Notes: a model not told the origin generated them from the sequence alone. Shown: positions 47,010-63,884, counted from the first letter of the stretch. The stretch: 64,000 nucleotides of DNA from Pseudomonas sp. PA27(2017) (GCF_001945445.1 NZ_MSXW01000014.1:1-64000), one strand, 5' to 3'. Numbers and translations: made by a program.

Positions 47010-49499
47010 TTACAGGCTGCGAGCCACCTGGACTTTCTCGAACACTTCGATCTTGTCGCCGACCTTGACGTCGTTGTAGCTCTTCACCGCGATACCGCAC
47101 TCCATGCCGTTACGCACTTCGGCCATATCGTCCTTGAAGCGACGCAGGGACTCCAGCTCGCCTTCGAAGATCACCACGTCGTCACGCAGTACGCGGATCG
47201 GACGGTTACGGTAGACCGTACCTTCGACCACCATACAACCGGCGACCGCACCGAACTTCGGCGAACGGAACACGTCGCGCACTTCGGCGATGCCGAGGAT
47301 GTTCTCGCGAACGTCGCTGCCGAGCATACCGGTGAGCGCCTTCTTGACGTCCTCGATGATGTCGTAGATGACGTTGTAGTAGCGCATGTCCAGACCTTCG
47401 GCCTCGACGATCTTGCGCGCACCAGCGTCAGCACGGACGTTGAAGCCGAACAGCACGGCGTTCGACGCCAGGGCCAGGTTGGCATCGGACTCGGTGATAC
47501 CACCGACGCCGCCACCGACCACACGCACCTGTACTTCGTCGTTGCCCAGGGTGCTGAGCGAGCCCTGCAGAGCCTCGAGAGAACCACGCACATCGGACTT
47601 GAGAACGATGTTGAGGGTTTTCTTCTCTTCCTGGCCCATGCTCTCGAAGATGTTCTCCAGCTTGCCGGCGTGGGCACGTGCCAGTTTCACTTCGCGGAAC
47701 TTGCCCTGACGGAACAGCGCAACCTCGCGGGCCTTCTTCTCGTCGGCCACGACGGTCATGTCATCGCCCGCCTCTGGCGTGCCGTCCAGGCCGAGGATCT
47801 CGACCGGGATGGACGGGCCGGCTTCCTTAACAGGCTTGCCGTTTTCGTCCAGCATGGCGCGGATGCGGCCGTAGTTGGAGCCGACCAGCACCATGTCGCC
47901 CTGGCGCAGCGTACCGTCCTGAACCAGCACGGTGGCTACCGGGCCGCGGCCCTTGTCCAGACGCGATTCGACGACCACGCCACGACCAGGCGCCGTCGGC
48001 ATGGCCTTGAGTTCGAGAACTTCGGCCTGCAGCAGAACTGCTTCGAGCAGCTCGTCCACGCCGGTACCCATCTTGGCCGAGACATGCACGTAGGGTGCGT
48101 CGCCGCCCCACTCTTCCGGAATCACGTCCAGCGCGGCCAGGCCGTTCTTGATGTTGTCCGGGTTGGCATCGGGCTTGTCGATCTTGTTCACCGCGACCAC
48201 GATCGGCACGCCAGCCGCTTTCGCGTGCTGAACCGCTTCCTGGGTCTGCGGCATCACACCGTCGTCGGCCGCCACCACGAGGATGACGATGTCGGTAGCC
48301 TTGGCACCACGGGCACGCATCTGAGTGAACGCAGCGTGACCCGGGGTATCGAGGAAGGTCACCATGCCGCGCTCGGTTTCCACGTGGTAGGCACCGATAT
48401 GCTGCGTGATACCACCTGCTTCACCGGACGCGACCTTGGCACGACGAATGTAGTCGAGCAGCGAGGTCTTACCATGGTCGACGTGACCCATGACGGTCAC
48501 CACCGGCGCACGGGAAATCGCCTCACCTTCGAACTTCAGGGACTCGGCCAACTGCTCTTCGAGCGCGTTGTCGCTGACCAGCTTGACCTTGTGGCCCAGC
48601 TCTTCGGCGACCAGTTGAGCGGTTTCCTGATCCAGCACCTGGTTAATGGTGGCAGGCGTGCCCATCTTGAACATGAATTTGATGACTTCAGCAGCCTTCA
48701 CCGACATCTGCTGGGCCAGTTCGCCCACGGTGATGGTTTCGCCGATCGACACTTCACGCACCACCGGGCCGGCCGGAGCCTGGAAGCCATGCTGGTTGCG
48801 CTTCTTGAGCTTGGACTTGCCACGGCCACCGCGGCGGAAACCATCGCTCTCTTCGTCGATGGTACGCGGCGCGACACGTGGAGCAGGCGCCTTTTCCTTG
48901 ACGGTCGGGCGGTGCTGAGTGGTCTTGCGCTCACCACCACGGCGGTCGGCATCGTCACTACGCGCCTTGTCGGGGCGACGCGGCTCGTCCTTCTTGCGCT
49001 CGTCGACAGCCGGAGCAACCGGCGCGTCGACGACGGCCGGCGCCACAGCCGCTTCGACGGCGCGCGCGGTCGGCGCTGCGGCCGCCTGGCGCTTGGCGTC
49101 TTCTTCGGCCTGGCGCTTGGCTTCTTCCTCAGCCTTCAGACGAGCAGCTTCCGCCGCAGCACGTTGCTCTTCGAGCTCGCGCTGTTTCTCGGCTTCGATC
49201 TCTTCGTTGCTGCGCTTGACGAAGGTCTTCTTCTTGCGCACTTCAACGCTGATGGTCTTGCTACCAGCAACCCTGAGGGTACTGGTGGTCTTGCGCTGCA
49301 AGGTAATCTTGCGCGGTTCCTCGGCTTTCTTGTCGCCGTGGCTGCTCTTCAGGTGAGCAAGCAGGGCCTGCTTTTCGTTATCGGTGACAACTTGCTCGGC
49401 ACTGCTGTGCGGCAAACCCGCCTCTCGCATCTGCTGCAGCAGGCGCTCTACCGGTGTGTCGACCACTTGGGCCAGTTCTTTCACCGTGACTTGCGTCAT
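47010..49499 (-). CDS. infB: Translation initiation factor IF-2
   Basis: The 829-residue GTPase brings initiator fMet-tRNA to the 30S subunit. The N-terminal IF2N domain is [27 protein letters not shown] long charged, low-complexity linker (about 90-240, Glu/Arg/Ala rich) follows. The G domain has [36 protein letters not shown] and [13 protein letters not shown]. The C-terminal domains end [23 protein letters not shown]. It is slightly shorter than E. coli IF-2 because of the linker. Confidence 0.98.
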   Translation of the reverse strand: MTQVTVKELAQVVDTPVERLLQQMREAGLPHSSAEQVVTDNEKQALLAHLKSSHGDKKAEEPRKITLQRKTTSTLRVAGSKTISVEVRKKKTFVKRSNEEIEAEKQRELEEQRAAAEAARLKAEEEAKRQAEEDAKRQAAAAPTARAVEAAVAPAVVDAPVAPAVDERKKDEPRRPDKARSDDADRRGGERKTTQHRPTVKEKAPAPRVAPRTIDEESDGFRRGGRGKSKLKKRNQHGFQAPAGPVVREVSIGETITVGELAQQMSVKAAEVIKFMFKMGTPATINQVLDQETAQLVAEELGHKVKLVSDNALEEQLAESLKFEGEAISRAPVVTVMGHVDHGKTSLLDYIRRAKVASGEAGGITQHIGAYHVETERGMVTFLDTPGHAAFTQMRARGAKATDIVILVVAADDGVMPQTQEAVQHAKAAGVPIVVAVNKIDKPDANPDNIKNGLAALDVIPEEWGGDAPYVHVSAKMGTGVDELLEAVLLQAEVLELKAMPTAPGRGVVVESRLDKGRGPVATVLVQDGTLRQGDMVLVGSNYGRIRAMLDENGKPVKEAGPSIPVEILGLDGTPEAGDDMTVVADEKKAREVALFRQGKFREVKLARAHAGKLENIFESMGQEEKKTLNIVLKSDVRGSLEALQGSLSTLGNDEVQVRVVGGGVGGITESDANLALASNAVLFGFNVRADAGARKIVEAEGLDMRYYNVIYDIIEDVKKALTGMLGSDVRENILGIAEVRDVFRSPKFGAVAGCMVVEGTVYRNRPIRVLRDDVVIFEGELESLRRFKDDMAEVRNGMECGIAVKSYNDVKVGDKIEVFEKVQVARSL

Positions 49500-49525
49500 G
49501 CACTTCTCTCCTCAGGCCGTAAAAC

Positions 49526-51007
49526 TTACTCGAACCAGTGGGCTCGGGCGGCCATGATCAGCTTGCCGGCACGCTCTTCGTCGATGCCGTCGATGTCGAG
49601 CAGGTCGTCGATCGACTGCTCGGCCAGGTCTTCACGGGTAACCACCCCGCGTACTGCCAGTTCCTGCGCCAGGCCTTTGTCCATACCCTCGACTTCGAGG
49701 AGGTCTTCGGCCGGCTGGGCGTCTGCCAGTTTTTCTTCCGTGGCGATGGCCTTGGTCAGCAAACGATCCTTCGCTCGAGAGCGCAGTTCGTTGACGATTT
49801 CTTCGTCGAAACCGTCGATGCTGAGCATCTCTTCCATCGGCACGTAGGCGATTTCTTCCAGGCTGGTGAAGCCCTCTTCGACCAGCACCTGGGCCAGTTC
49901 TTCGTCGACTTCCAGCTCGTCGATGAAGCTCTGCAGAATGTCACCGGTCTCGGCCTGCTGCTTGGCCTGGATGTCCGACTCGGTCATCACGTTCAGCGTC
50001 CAGCCGGTCAGCTGACTGGCCAGGCGCACGTTCTGGCCGCCACGGCCGATGGCCTGGGCCAGGTTGTCCTCGCCAACGGCGATGTCCATGGCATGGGCAT
50101 CTTCATCGACGATGATCGCCGCAACTTCGGCCGGCGACATGGCGTTGATGACGAACTGCGCCGGGTTGTCGTCCCACAGCACGATGTCCACACGCTCGCC
50201 GACCAGCTCGCCGGAAACAGCCTGAACGCGCGAGCCACGCATGCCGATACAGGCGCCTTGCGGGTCGATGCGCTTGTCCTTGGAACGCACTGCGATCTTG
50301 GCGCGCGAACCCGGGTCACGGGAGGCGGCCTTGACTTCGATGAGGCCTTCGGCGATTTCCGGCACTTCGATACGGAACAGCTCGATCAGCATTTCCGGCG
50401 CAGTACGCGACAGGATCAGCTGAGGGCCGCGGTTCTCGGTGCGGATTTCCTTGAGCAGTGCACGCAGGCGCACGCCGACACGGAAAGTCTCACGCGGGAT
50501 GATGTCTTCGCGTGCCAGCAGAGCCTCGGCGTTGGCACCCAGGTCGACGATGACGTTGTCGCGGGTAACCTTCTTGACGGTACCGGCGATGATTTCACCC
50601 AGACGCTCGCGGTAGGCCTCGACGACCTGCGCACGCTCGGCTTCACGTACCTTCTGCACGATGACCTGCTTGGCCGTCTGGGCAGCGATACGACCGAACT
50701 CGATGGACTCGATCTTCTCCTCGAGCACATCGCCGACCTTGGCGTTGGCCTCGACCGCACGCGGCATGTCAGTCGTCACCTGGTGCGCTGGATCTTCGAA
50801 GTTTTCCTCGTCGACCACGGTCCAGCAGCGGAAGGTCTCGTAGCTACCACTCTGGCGGTTGATCGCCACCCGCAGTTCGACTTCATCTTCAAAACGTTTC
50901 TTGGTCGCCGTGGCCAGCGCCAACTCCAGCGCCTCGAAAATCACAGCGGCCGGTACGCCCTTTTCATTGGATACCGACTCAACAACCAGCAGTACTTCTT
51001 TGCTCAT
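49526..51007 (-). CDS. nusA: Transcription termination/antitermination factor NusA
   Basis: The 493-residue protein starts at the ATG at 51007 ([28 protein letters not shown]); an upstream in-frame start is less likely. An N-terminal RNA polymerase-binding domain is followed by S1 ([21 protein letters not shown]), KH1/KH2 ([26 protein letters not shown] and [17 protein letters not shown]) and two acidic C-terminal repeats (from ~350). It acts in pausing, termination and rRNA antitermination. It follows rimP after 63 bp. Confidence 0.97.
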   Translation of the reverse strand: MSKEVLLVVESVSNEKGVPAAVIFEALELALATATKKRFEDEVELRVAINRQSGSYETFRCWTVVDEENFEDPAHQVTTDMPRAVEANAKVGDVLEEKIESIEFGRIAAQTAKQVIVQKVREAERAQVVEAYRERLGEIIAGTVKKVTRDNVIVDLGANAEALLAREDIIPRETFRVGVRLRALLKEIRTENRGPQLILSRTAPEMLIELFRIEVPEIAEGLIEVKAASRDPGSRAKIAVRSKDKRIDPQGACIGMRGSRVQAVSGELVGERVDIVLWDDNPAQFVINAMSPAEVAAIIVDEDAHAMDIAVGEDNLAQAIGRGGQNVRLASQLTGWTLNVMTESDIQAKQQAETGDILQSFIDELEVDEELAQVLVEEGFTSLEEIAYVPMEEMLSIDGFDEEIVNELRSRAKDRLLTKAIATEEKLADAQPAEDLLEVEGMDKGLAQELAVRGVVTREDLAEQSIDDLLDIDGIDEERAGKLIMAARAHWFE

Positions 51008-51070
51008 CGTACGCCTCGCCTTTCGCAATCCATTGGGATCGACACATTCCGATCCCGCGGGATCCGTGTC

Positions 51071-51529
51071 TCAATCAAATCGGGGGATAATGTTGGCCTT
51101 GTCGATCATATCGATCGGCAAAAGAAACTCGTGGTCATCCACCTGCACCACCACGTCCTCTTCCTCCACACCGCGGAGCAGACCCTGAAAGTTGCGGCGC
51201 CCTTCGAACGGTGAGCGCAACTTGATTTTCACCTGCTCGCCGACGTGACTGGCGAACTGGGCCAACGTGAACAGTGGCCGATCCATGCCAGGCGAAGACA
51301 CCTCGAGGGTGTATTCGGCACTGATGGGATCCTCGACATCGAGAACGCCGCTGATCTGCCGGCTGACCTTCTCGCAATCGTCGATAAGAATGCCGTCGGC
51401 ATGATCGATGTAGATACGCAGCAGCGAATGCCGCCCCTGAGACAGGAACTCGATACCCCAGCATTCGTAGCCAAGCGCTTCGACTACCGGGGCCACCAAG
51501 GCCTGCAACTGTTCTAGCTTGCTCGACAC
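51071..51529 (-). CDS. rimP: Ribosome maturation factor RimP
   Basis: The 152-residue protein starts at a GTG at 51529 with GAGGGG about 6 bases upstream. The N terminus is [32 protein letters not shown], and the family's second block is [35 protein letters not shown]. RimP assists early 30S assembly. It heads the rimP-nusA-infB-rbfA-truB-rpsO-pnp operon. A terminator and a tRNA lie directly upstream. Confidence 0.95.
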   Translation of the reverse strand: MSSKLEQLQALVAPVVEALGYECWGIEFLSQGRHSLLRIYIDHADGILIDDCEKVSRQISGVLDVEDPISAEYTLEVSSPGMDRPLFTLAQFASHVGEQVKIKLRSPFEGRRNFQGLLRGVEEEDVVVQVDDHEFLLPIDMIDKANIIPRFD

Positions 51530-51623
51530 CTGAACCCCTCGCGCATGCTGTGCAAATAAAAAATGGGCGAAACGCCCATCTACAAGACCGCCCAGATGGC
51601 GGAAAATCTGTCTCCCAGCTAAC

Positions 51624-51645
51624 AAAAAGCCCCTTGAAAGGGGCT
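51624..51645 (-). terminator. Intrinsic terminator after tRNA-fMet
   Basis: AGCCCC (51628-51633) pairs with GGGGCT (51640-51645) around TTGAAA, with a T run on the minus strand. It lies 10 bp past the tRNA 3' end and before rimP. Confidence 0.8.
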
Positions 51646-51655
51646 CAGTGACAAC

Positions 51656-51732
<77 letters not shown>

Positions 51733-51796
51733 CTAAAACTGGGAGCGGATTATACGGCTGAACCGCCACGCGGGTCAACCAACCCCCCAGATACAG

Positions 51797-51818
51797 AAAA
51801 GCCCGCATGCAGCGGGCT
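51797..51818 (-). terminator. Intrinsic terminator after tRNA-Leu
   Basis: AGCCCGC (51800-51806) pairs with GCGGGCT (51812-51818) around ATGCA. On the minus strand TTTTCTG follows. It separates tRNA-Leu from the tRNA-fMet that comes next. Confidence 0.7.
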
Positions 51819-51830
51819 GTTCTGTTCAAT

Positions 51831-51916
51831 TGGTACCGAGAAGGGGACTCGAACCCCTACAGCCTATGGCCACTACCACCTCAAGGTAGCGTGTCTACCA
51901 ATTCCACCACCTCGGC
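51831..51916 (-). tRNA. tRNA-Leu (GAG)
   Basis: The 86-base minus-strand sequence has acceptor stem GCCGAGG / TCTCGGT and anticodon arm CTACC-TTGAGGT-GGTAG with anticodon GAG. It also has a long variable arm typical of Leu tRNA, T arm GGGG-TTCGAGT-CCCC and an encoded CCA. All arms pair well. It lies 11 bp after the secG stop. Confidence 0.96.
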
Positions 51917-51927
51917 AAATTTGACAC

Positions 51928-52314
51928 TTACTGCGCTTCGGGAGCCTGAGGTACGTCTTGCTCACTCGAAGTTGGCGCTTGCTGTTGCTCAAGCACCGGT
52001 ACATCTTCTGCAGGCTTGTTGCCCTGCGGCACTTCCATCACTGCCGGATCTGGCAAACCAGCCTGACCCAGTGTATCAGACTTTTGATTAGCAAAATACG
52101 CTAACCCCAAGCTGGTAATGAAAAAACTGGCGGCGAGTATAGCAGTAACTCGGCTCAGAAAGGTAGTGGTTCCTTGACTACCGAAAACGGTATTCGAAGC
52201 ACCCGCACCGAACGAAGCACCTGCATCGGCACCTTTACCCTGCTGCAGCAGAACCAGCACAACCACACCGATCGCTGCCAGCAGATGAAGAACTACAACG
52301 CCTGTTTCCAGCAT
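51928..52314 (-). CDS. secG: Protein-export membrane protein SecG
   Basis: The 128-residue protein starts at the ATG at 52314 ([48 protein letters not shown]). It has two membrane helices with the conserved QQGKGA...SFG...SNTVFGS loop between them. The C-terminal tail is acidic and Pro/Gln rich. SecG stimulates SecA-driven translocation through SecYEG. It lies 4 bp after tpiA. Confidence 0.96.
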   Translation of the reverse strand: MLETGVVVLHLLAAIGVVVLVLLQQGKGADAGASFGAGASNTVFGSQGTTTFLSRVTAILAASFFITSLGLAYFANQKSDTLGQAGLPDPAVMEVPQGNKPAEDVPVLEQQQAPTSSEQDVPQAPEAQ

Positions 52315-52318
52315 ATTC

Positions 52319-53074
52319 TTAGTTTCCTGCAGCGCGACAGATCGCACCGAACTCATCCGCATTCAGAGAGGCTCCACCCACAAGCCCCCCATCGATATCA
52401 GGCATGCCGAAAAGCTCGGCTGCATTGGCGGCCTTGACGCTGCCGCCATAAAGAATTCTCAAACCACTCGCCACCTGCGGGTCTTTCGCAGCGACCTGCG
52501 CACGAATTGCCGCATGCACGTCCTGCGCCTGCTGGGGCGTCGCCGTCAGCCCGGTACCGATAGCCCAGACCGGCTCATACGCCACCACCGCACTCGAGAA
52601 CACCGCAACACCCAGCGCATCGATCACGCTATCGAGCTGACCAGCAACCACCTTGAGGGTTTCGCCCGCCTCGCGCTGCTCCAGGGTCTCCCCAACGCAC
52701 AGCACCGGCACCAGCCCGCTGACCTGAGCCGCCGCAAACTTGCGCAAGACCTGCTCGTTGCTATCACCCAGAATCAGGCGACGCTCGGAATGACCGATCA
52801 GCACCAGCTTGCAACCCGCATCACGCAGCTGCTCGCCCGACACCTCACCAGTCAATGCACCCTGGCCGGCCTCGACGGCACAGTCCTGGGCGCCTACCGA
52901 CACCGCAAGACCACTGAGCCCCTCGACAACCTGACCGAGATGAACACTGACAGGAAACACCGCAACCTCGACATCGGCAGGCAGTGCCTGCCGATTCAGA
53001 CCATCGATCAGCTCTGCGACACTAGCGCGGGTACCGTGCATTTTCCAGTTACCAGCAACCATTGAGCGACGCAT
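52319..53074 (-). CDS. tpiA: Triosephosphate isomerase
   Basis: The 251-residue TIM barrel interconverts dihydroxyacetone phosphate and glyceraldehyde 3-phosphate. The motifs are [10 protein letters not shown] (catalytic Lys), [16 protein letters not shown] (His), [22 protein letters not shown] (catalytic Glu and flexible loop) and [17 protein letters not shown]. All catalytic residues are present. It lies between glmM and secG. Confidence 0.98.
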   Translation of the reverse strand: MRRSMVAGNWKMHGTRASVAELIDGLNRQALPADVEVAVFPVSVHLGQVVEGLSGLAVSVGAQDCAVEAGQGALTGEVSGEQLRDAGCKLVLIGHSERRLILGDSNEQVLRKFAAAQVSGLVPVLCVGETLEQREAGETLKVVAGQLDSVIDALGVAVFSSAVVAYEPVWAIGTGLTATPQQAQDVHAAIRAQVAAKDPQVASGLRILYGGSVKAANAAELFGMPDIDGGLVGGASLNADEFGAICRAAGN

Positions 53075-53139
53075 GCTTTACCTCGTTGGTCAAAGAGGGC
53101 GCAGATGTTACCCAACCGCTTGGGGACTGGCAAGCCGAA

Positions 53140-54477
53140 TCAAGCACAGACACGTGAGACAATTTCAGCCAATTCATCGGCATAGGCTCGAACCTGGGTT
53201 TCATCCTCGCCTTCGACCATCACCCGCACCAGCGGCTCGGTGCCGGACTTGCGCAGCAGCACACGGCCGCGACCGGCCATGCGCTGGGTCACACTGTCGC
53301 TTGCGGCCTGTACGTCGGGATGTTTGAGCGGGTCGACGCCACCGCTAAAACGCACATTGACCAATACTTGCGGGCATTTGCGCAACCCTTGGCGGGCCTC
53401 GGCCAGGCTCTGACCGCGACGACGAATGGCCAGCAGCACTTGTAGCGCGGCGACGATGGCATCGCCGGTCGTCACATGCTGGAAACACACCAGATGCCCA
53501 GAGTTTTCGCCACCCACCTGCCAACCGCGCTCGAGCAACTCGGCGATCACATAACGGTCGCCGACGTTGGCACGCACGAAGGGAATATCCAGCTCCTTGA
53601 GGGCGAGCTCGAGGCCCAGATTGCTCATCAACGTGCCGACGACACCGCCCTGCAGCTTGCCACGGGCCTGCAAATCCCTGGCGATGATGAACAGCAACTC
53701 GTCGCCATCGACTACCGCACCGGTGTGATCGACCATCAACACCCGATCAGCGTCGCCGTCGAAGGCGATGCCCAGATCGGCGTGGCGCGCCTTGACTTCA
53801 GCCTGCAGGTTCTCGATATGGGTCGAACCGCAATCAGCGTTGATATTCAGCCCGTTGGGCTGGGCCGACAGCACCGACACCTCGGCACCCAGCTCTTGGA
53901 ATACCGCCGGCGCCACTTTGTAGGCGGCACCGTGGGCGCAATCGAGCACGATTTTCAGGCCCGAGAAATCGGTACTGGTCGGCACGCTGCTCTTGCAGAA
54001 TTCGATATAGCGGCCGGCGGCGTCGTTGATTCGCGACACCTTGCCGAGCTGCTCGGACTCGACCACGGTCATCGCTGCATCAAGCAGCTCTTCGATCATC
54101 AGCTCGACTTCATCAGGCAGCTTGGTGCCCTGCCCCGAGAAGAACTTGATGCCGTTGTCATGGTGCGGATTGTGCGAAGCGCTAATGACGATACCCGCCT
54201 CAGCATGAAAGGTACGCGTCAGGTAGGCGATCGCCGGCGTCGGCATCGGCCCCAGCAGCATCACGTCAGCCCCGGCTGCGGAGAGCCCCGCCTCCAGCGC
54301 CGATTCGAACATGTAGCCGGAGATGCGCGTGTCCTTGCCGATCAGGATGCGACACTTGCCCTGTTTGCGAAACGCCATGCCGGCGGCCCAGCCCAGCTTG
54401 AGCATGAAGTCTGGAGTGATGGGGTACTGACCAACGCGCCCACGGATACCGTCGGTGCCAAAATACTTGCGACTCAA
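53140..54477 (-). CDS. glmM: Phosphoglucosamine mutase
   Basis: The 445-residue enzyme converts glucosamine 6-phosphate to glucosamine 1-phosphate, leading to UDP-GlcNAc for peptidoglycan and LPS. The start is a TTG at 54477 giving [41 protein letters not shown] lies 7 bases before it. The catalytic phospho-Ser is Ser101 in [19 protein letters not shown]. The metal site is [13 protein letters not shown] and the phosphate loop [15 protein letters not shown]. It follows folP at 22 bp. Confidence 0.97.
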   Translation of the reverse strand: MSRKYFGTDGIRGRVGQYPITPDFMLKLGWAAGMAFRKQGKCRILIGKDTRISGYMFESALEAGLSAAGADVMLLGPMPTPAIAYLTRTFHAEAGIVISASHNPHHDNGIKFFSGQGTKLPDEVELMIEELLDAAMTVVESEQLGKVSRINDAAGRYIEFCKSSVPTSTDFSGLKIVLDCAHGAAYKVAPAVFQELGAEVSVLSAQPNGLNINADCGSTHIENLQAEVKARHADLGIAFDGDADRVLMVDHTGAVVDGDELLFIIARDLQARGKLQGGVVGTLMSNLGLELALKELDIPFVRANVGDRYVIAELLERGWQVGGENSGHLVCFQHVTTGDAIVAALQVLLAIRRRGQSLAEARQGLRKCPQVLVNVRFSGGVDPLKHPDVQAASDSVTQRMAGRGRVLLRKSGTEPLVRVMVEGEDETQVRAYADELAEIVSRVCA

Positions 54478-54499
54478 AACGACAACTCCCTTTTTCTAT

Positions 54500-55351
54500 T
54501 TACTGCGCCGCTTCGACCGCAGCGACCATGCGCACCACGTCCACGGTTTCCGCCACATCGTGCACACGCAGGATATGCGCGCCCCTGGCTACCGCCAGGG
54601 CCGCCAGAGCCAGGCTGCCATAGAGGCGACCATCGACTTCGCGCCCCAGCACGGCGCCAATCATACTCTTGCGCGACACGCCGACCAGCAGCGGCAGACC
54701 GAGAGCCTGCAGCGCCGGCATGCGCCGGAACAGGCTGAGATTATGCTCCAGCGTCTTGGCGAAGCCGAAACCTGGGTCGAGCACGACGCGCTGCGCCGGT
54801 ATACCGGCGGCCTCGCAGACCGCCAGGCGTTCGCGCAGAAAGTCGGCCACCGCCTCCAGCACGTCATCGTACCGGGGGCTTTGCTGCATGGTCGTGGGCT
54901 CGCCACGCATGTGCATCAGGCACACCGGCAAACCGCTCTCGGCTGCCGCCTGCAAGGCACCATCGCGCTGTAGCGAACGCACGTCGTTGATCAGCCCAGC
55001 ACCTAACCTTGCCGACTCGCGCATCACCTCGGGCGTGGAAGTATCCACCGAAATGATCACGTCCAGCTCGGCGGCGACCGCCTCGACCATCGGCGCTACG
55101 CGCTCGAGCTCCTGGGCTGCCGAGACCGGGGCTGCACCCGGCCGCGTGGATTCGCCGCCGATATCGATCAGCGTCGCACCGGCGCGCACCATGCTTTCGG
55201 CATGCCGCAGCGCCGCATCGCGCAGGGCGAAGCGGCCACCATCGGAAAAGGAATCTGGGGTGACGTTGAGGATACCCATCACTTGCGGATGGCTTAAATC
55301 AAGAAACCGGCTGCCACAAGGCAGCCGGTCGTTTGTTTGCACGAGAGACAT
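54500..55351 (-). CDS. folP: Dihydropteroate synthase
   Basis: The 283-residue enzyme, the sulfonamide target, condenses p-aminobenzoate with the pterin pyrophosphate. The ATG at 55351 gives MSLVQTNDRLPCGSRFLDLSHPQVMGILNVTPDSFSDGGRF. The second signature, DIGGESTRPGAAPVS, is intact, as are INDVRSLQRDGAL and DPGFGFAKTLEHNL. It starts 10 bp after ftsH ends, so both are probably co-transcribed with glmM. Confidence 0.97.
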   Translation of the reverse strand: MSLVQTNDRLPCGSRFLDLSHPQVMGILNVTPDSFSDGGRFALRDAALRHAESMVRAGATLIDIGGESTRPGAAPVSAAQELERVAPMVEAVAAELDVIISVDTSTPEVMRESARLGAGLINDVRSLQRDGALQAAAESGLPVCLMHMRGEPTTMQQSPRYDDVLEAVADFLRERLAVCEAAGIPAQRVVLDPGFGFAKTLEHNLSLFRRMPALQALGLPLLVGVSRKSMIGAVLGREVDGRLYGSLALAALAVARGAHILRVHDVAETVDVVRMVAAVEAAQ

Positions 55352-55361
55352 GGGACGACTT

Positions 55362-57278
<1,917 letters not shown>

Positions 57279-57465
57279 GTCGTTCAATTAGCTACCCTCT
57301 GAAGCAGGCCCCTTGCCGAAGCGTGCTTCGCATGACGACCAGTTATAAACCGATCTAACTTACTACAAACGCCCGCTCGTGGCTGACACCGTCTGTAACC
57401 CTTTATGAGACATCTGCCCATTACGATGCGCGTCTTGGCTTGGACTGACAACCACGCCATTGGTT

Positions 57466-58098
57466 TTACTCGGCACTCAGGCCCTTGAAACCTCGGGCCA
57501 GCAAATACTGCTCGCGGGAGCGGTCACGGGACGACAGGGGTTTGCGCATCTGCACCTTGTCGAACTGACGGCGCACCTCCTTGTGATACTCGTCGAAACC
57601 CTCGCCCTGGAAGATCTTGATCAGGAAATCGCCGCCGGGCTTGAGCACCCGGCCAGCCAGATCCAGCGCCAGCTCGCACAAATACATGGCACGCGGCTGA
57701 TCGGCGGCCCTCACCCCACTCATATTGGGGGCCATATCGGAAATCACAAGGTCGACGGGATTATTGTCGATGGCCTCGAGAATCCGGGCGAACACGGCGT
57801 CGTCGGTAAAATCGCCCTGAATGAAGGTGACGTCCGGGATGCTGTCCATCTCCAGGATGTCGGAAGCGATCAACCGCCCCTTGTCGCCGATCACCCGGCT
57901 GGTGACCTGGGACCAGCCGCCCGGCGCAGCGCCGAGGTCGACCACGGTCATGCCGGGGCGCAGGATGCGATCCTTCTCCTGCACCTCCAGCAGCTTGTAA
58001 CTGGCACGTGAACGGTAGCCGTCCTTTTGCGCCATTTTGACGTACGGATCGTCGAAATGCTCTTTCAGCCAACGCTGGCTGGTCTTGGAACGGGCCAC
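57466..58098 (-). CDS. rlmE: 23S rRNA (uridine-2552-2'-O)-methyltransferase RlmE
   Basis: The 210-residue RrmJ/FtsJ enzyme has [36 protein letters not shown] (SAM loop), [15 protein letters not shown] and [25 protein letters not shown], containing the K-D-K-E catalytic set. The start is a GTG at 58098 with GAGG upstream. It is heat-shock-linked in E. coli with ftsH, and the two genes are adjacent here with a 187-bp gap. It is divergent from yhbY. Confidence 0.96.
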   Translation of the reverse strand: MARSKTSQRWLKEHFDDPYVKMAQKDGYRSRASYKLLEVQEKDRILRPGMTVVDLGAAPGGWSQVTSRVIGDKGRLIASDILEMDSIPDVTFIQGDFTDDAVFARILEAIDNNPVDLVISDMAPNMSGVRAADQPRAMYLCELALDLAGRVLKPGGDFLIKIFQGEGFDEYHKEVRRQFDKVQMRKPLSSRDRSREQYLLARGFKGLSAE

Positions 58099-58195
58099 AC
58101 AACACCTCGAGAGAACAGAATGAATAACTGGGCGGGCCTCGGGCGGCTCGGTTAAAATAGCCCGCTTTCCCAGATTAATATGCAGGGTTCAGATT

Positions 58196-58507
58196 ATGCC
58201 GCTCACTCAAGAGCAGAAGAAACAGTTCAAATCTATCGGCCACCACCTGAAACCGGTATTGATCGTCGCCGACAACGGTGTTACCGAAGGCGTACTGGCC
58301 GAGCTCGAGCGCGCGCTGAACGACCATGAGCTGATCAAGATTCAGGTTCGTGTCACCGAGCGCGACGACCGCCTGGCGGTGATCGATGAACTGTGCAAGG
58401 CCAGCAAGGCCGAACTGGCGCAGATCATCGGCAAGATGGCGCTGCTGTACCGCAAGAACCCCAAGGCCAATCGCAACCTGTCCAACATCAGCCGCTATCA
58501 GGGCTGA
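58196..58507 (+). CDS. yhbY: RNA-binding protein YhbY (CRM domain)
   Basis: The 103-residue single CRM-domain protein contains LTQEQKKQFKSIGHHLKPVLIVADNGVTEGVLAELERALNDHELIKIQVRVTERDDR and the GxxG-like end. It associates with pre-50S particles. It is the only plus-strand gene in this block. A TAAAAT at 58153-58158 may be its -10. A hairpin (AGCCGACC 58519-58526 with 58531-58538) past its stop, inside the end of the convergent DUF4149 gene, could terminate it. Confidence 0.93.
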   Translation: MPLTQEQKKQFKSIGHHLKPVLIVADNGVTEGVLAELERALNDHELIKIQVRVTERDDRLAVIDELCKASKAELAQIIGKMALLYRKNPKANRNLSNISRYQG

Positions 58508-58516
58508 TTCAGGTGC

Positions 58517-58972
58517 TCAGCCGACCTGCGGGTCGGCTGCCACGGCCTTGCGCGGCACGGGCTGCAACACCAGCAATACACCGAAGAACGCCAGCAGCAG
58601 GTAGCTGAACAGCTGCCAACGCAGGGCCTGCGGCCAGAGCATCAGCGAAACCAGAAAGGCCAGCGAGACGGCCAGTACCGCGAGCAGCAACTGCCCGCTA
58701 CGCACTCGCCATGGTGCCGACAGTCCACACCGTCTGACCAACAGCACAAGCTGCAGCAGTGCCGCCACCAGCGTAACACCGATCATCTGCGGCACCAGGG
58801 TGCGCGCCACTTCCTCGATCAGCAAAGACGCCAGGCCGACACTGGCAAGCCCCGGCAGCACCAGAAAATGCAATGTCCAGATGCCACCGACCCAAAGGGT
58901 TTGCAGCAGCACCCAGGCGTTGGCTGCGCTGTCACGCGCAGCCGTGCGATCAGACGTGGCGAACTTCGACAA
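58517..58972 (-). CDS. DUF4149 membrane protein
   Basis: The protein has 151 residues if translation begins at the TTG at 58972, inside the last codons of greA (23-bp overlap). It shows about four hydrophobic helices ([81 protein letters not shown]). This matches DUF4149, whose function is unknown. No ATG is available before the first helix, so a GTG or TTG start is likely. It follows greA and carB and is probably translated by coupling. Confidence 0.78.
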   Translation of the reverse strand: MSKFATSDRTAARDSAANAWVLLQTLWVGGIWTLHFLVLPGLASVGLASLLIEEVARTLVPQMIGVTLVAALLQLVLLVRRCGLSAPWRVRSGQLLLAVLAVSLAFLVSLMLWPQALRWQLFSYLLLAFFGVLLVLQPVPRKAVAADPQVG

Positions 58973-59422
58973 TCTCGTACTCGACCAGACCACTGGGCGT
59001 GTTGACGCCAACCACGTCACCTTCGCTCTTACCCACCAGGGCACGAGCGATGGGCGAACCTACGGAAAGCTTGCCCTGCTTGATGTCGGCTTCGTCTTCG
59101 CCAACGATCTGGTAGGTCACGCTTTCGTCGGTCTCGACGTTGGCGATTTCCACGGTGGTGCCGAAGATCACCTTGCCAGTGTGGGCGATGGTGGTGACGT
59201 CGATGATCACCGCATTCTGCAGGCGGCCTTCGATGTCACGCACGCGCGCCTCGACCATGCCCTGCTCCTCGCGGGCGGCATGGTATTCGGCGTTTTCCTT
59301 GAGGTCACCCAGCTCACGGGCCTCGGCGATCGCCTGGCTGAGCGCTGGGCGACGCACCTTGGTCAGGTGCGCCAGCTCTTCTTCCAGGGCGCGAGCGCCC
59401 TGGATGGTCATGGGGTACTTGT

Positions 59423-59426
<4 letters not shown>
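58950..59426 (-). CDS. greA: Transcription elongation factor GreA
   Basis: The 158-residue protein has an N-terminal antiparallel coiled coil ([56 protein letters not shown]), whose tip carries the acidic residues that reach into the polymerase channel. A C-terminal FKBP-like domain follows. It rescues backtracked RNA polymerase. Its ATG overlaps the carB stop (ATGA). Confidence 0.97.
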
Positions 59427-62644
<3,218 letters not shown>

Positions 62645-62680
62645 TTTATCTCTCTCGAATCCGTAGGTCAGTCGGCGGGC

Positions 62681-63817
62681 TTAGCGGCGCTTGGCCATGG
62701 CTTCGATGAAGCGGTCGAACAGCGGGGCGACATCGTTCGGGCCCGGGCTGGCTTCGGGGTGACCCTGGAAGCTGAAGGCGTCCTTGTCGGTACGCTCGAT
62801 GCCCTGCAGGGTGCCGTCGAACAGCGACTTGTGGATCGGGCGCAGATTGCTCGGCAGGCTGCTCTCGTCCACGGCGAAACCGTGGTTCTGGCTGGTGATC
62901 ATCACCACGCCGGTGTCGAGATCCTGTACCGGGTGGTTGGCACCGTGGTGGCCGTGGCCCATTTTCAGGGTCTTGGCGCCGGAGGCCAGGGCCAGCAGCT
63001 GGTGGCCAAGGCAGATGCCGAATACCGGGATATCGGTTTCCAGAACGTCCTTGATCGCCTGAATGGCGTAGTCACATGGCTCGGGGTCGCCAGGACCGTT
63101 GGACAGGAACACGCCGTCGGGATTGAGCGCCAGCACTTCGCTGGCCGGCGTCTGCGCCGGCACCACGGTCAGGCGGCAACCGCGCTCGACCAGCATACGC
63201 AGGATGTTCAGCTTGACGCCGTAGTCGTAGGCGACCACATGGTACGGCAGCTCGCTGGCAGCGATCTCGGGATGGCTGTCGTCTTTCAGGTTCCACACAC
63301 TGGAGCGCCACTCGTAGCGCTCGGTGCAGCTGACTTCCTTGGCCAGGTCCATGCCTTTCAGGCCCGGGAAGCCACGCGCCAGCTCCAGGGCTTTTTCCTC
63401 GGTGGCGTCGGCGCCAACCAGGATGCAGCCGTTCTGGGAGCCTTTTTCACGCAGGATGCGGGTCAGGCGGCGGGTATCGATACCGGCGATGGCGACGGTG
63501 CCGTTTTCCTTGAGGTAATCAGGCAGCGACTGCTTGTTACGCCAGTTGCTGGCGATCAGCGGCAGATCGCGAATGATCAGGCCAGCAGCCCAGACGCGAT
63601 CGGACTCGGCGTCTTCCGGCGTGGTGCCGGTATTGCCGATGTGTGGATAGGTCAGGGTAACGATCTGCTGGGCATAAGACGGATCGGTAAGAATTTCCTG
63701 ATAGCCGGTCATGGCGGTGTTGAACACCACCTCCCCGACAGTTTGGCCGTCGGCCCCGATGGCCTCGCCGCGAAAAATGCTGCCGTCAGCAAGGGCGAGT
63801 ATGGCTGGCTTACTCAA
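62681..63817 (-). CDS. carA: Carbamoyl-phosphate synthase small (glutaminase) subunit
   Basis: The 378-residue glutamine amidotransferase starts at a TTG at 63817 ([34 protein letters not shown]). GGGAGG lies about 6 bases upstream. The catalytic Cys is in [17 protein letters not shown], and the His-Glu pair is in [11 protein letters not shown]. It hydrolyses glutamine and channels ammonia to CarB. An overlapping 24-codon ORF and a strong hairpin precede it, suggesting leader control. Confidence 0.96.
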   Translation of the reverse strand: MSKPAILALADGSIFRGEAIGADGQTVGEVVFNTAMTGYQEILTDPSYAQQIVTLTYPHIGNTGTTPEDAESDRVWAAGLIIRDLPLIASNWRNKQSLPDYLKENGTVAIAGIDTRRLTRILREKGSQNGCILVGADATEEKALELARGFPGLKGMDLAKEVSCTERYEWRSSVWNLKDDSHPEIAASELPYHVVAYDYGVKLNILRMLVERGCRLTVVPAQTPASEVLALNPDGVFLSNGPGDPEPCDYAIQAIKDVLETDIPVFGICLGHQLLALASGAKTLKMGHGHHGANHPVQDLDTGVVMITSQNHGFAVDESSLPSNLRPIHKSLFDGTLQGIERTDKDAFSFQGHPEASPGPNDVAPLFDRFIEAMAKRR

Positions 63818-63884
63818 GAAGACCTCCCGTAGATCGTGGAGCAAACGCAGATTGTAAAAAAGCGGGATGACGTGTGAAGGTCAT
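63810..63884 (-). CDS. Possible 24-codon leader peptide overlapping the carA start
   Basis: An ATG at 63884, inside the distal arm of the leader hairpin, opens a frame of 24 codons ([11 protein letters not shown]...) ending at TAA 63810-63812, which overlaps codons 2-3 of carA in another frame. The frame covers the carA ribosome site, so its translation would bring ribosomes to the carA start. No strong ribosome site is seen before it (GCGGG just ahead). This could be chance, but the arrangement fits a leader peptide. Confidence 0.35.
   Translation of the reverse strand: MTFTRHPAFLQSAFAPRSTGGLLE

Noticed and set aside
47670..49847. A 725-codon plus-strand open frame antisense to infB and nusA
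   Set aside because: It has the same shadow-frame effect, with low-complexity composition and no domain or ribosome site.
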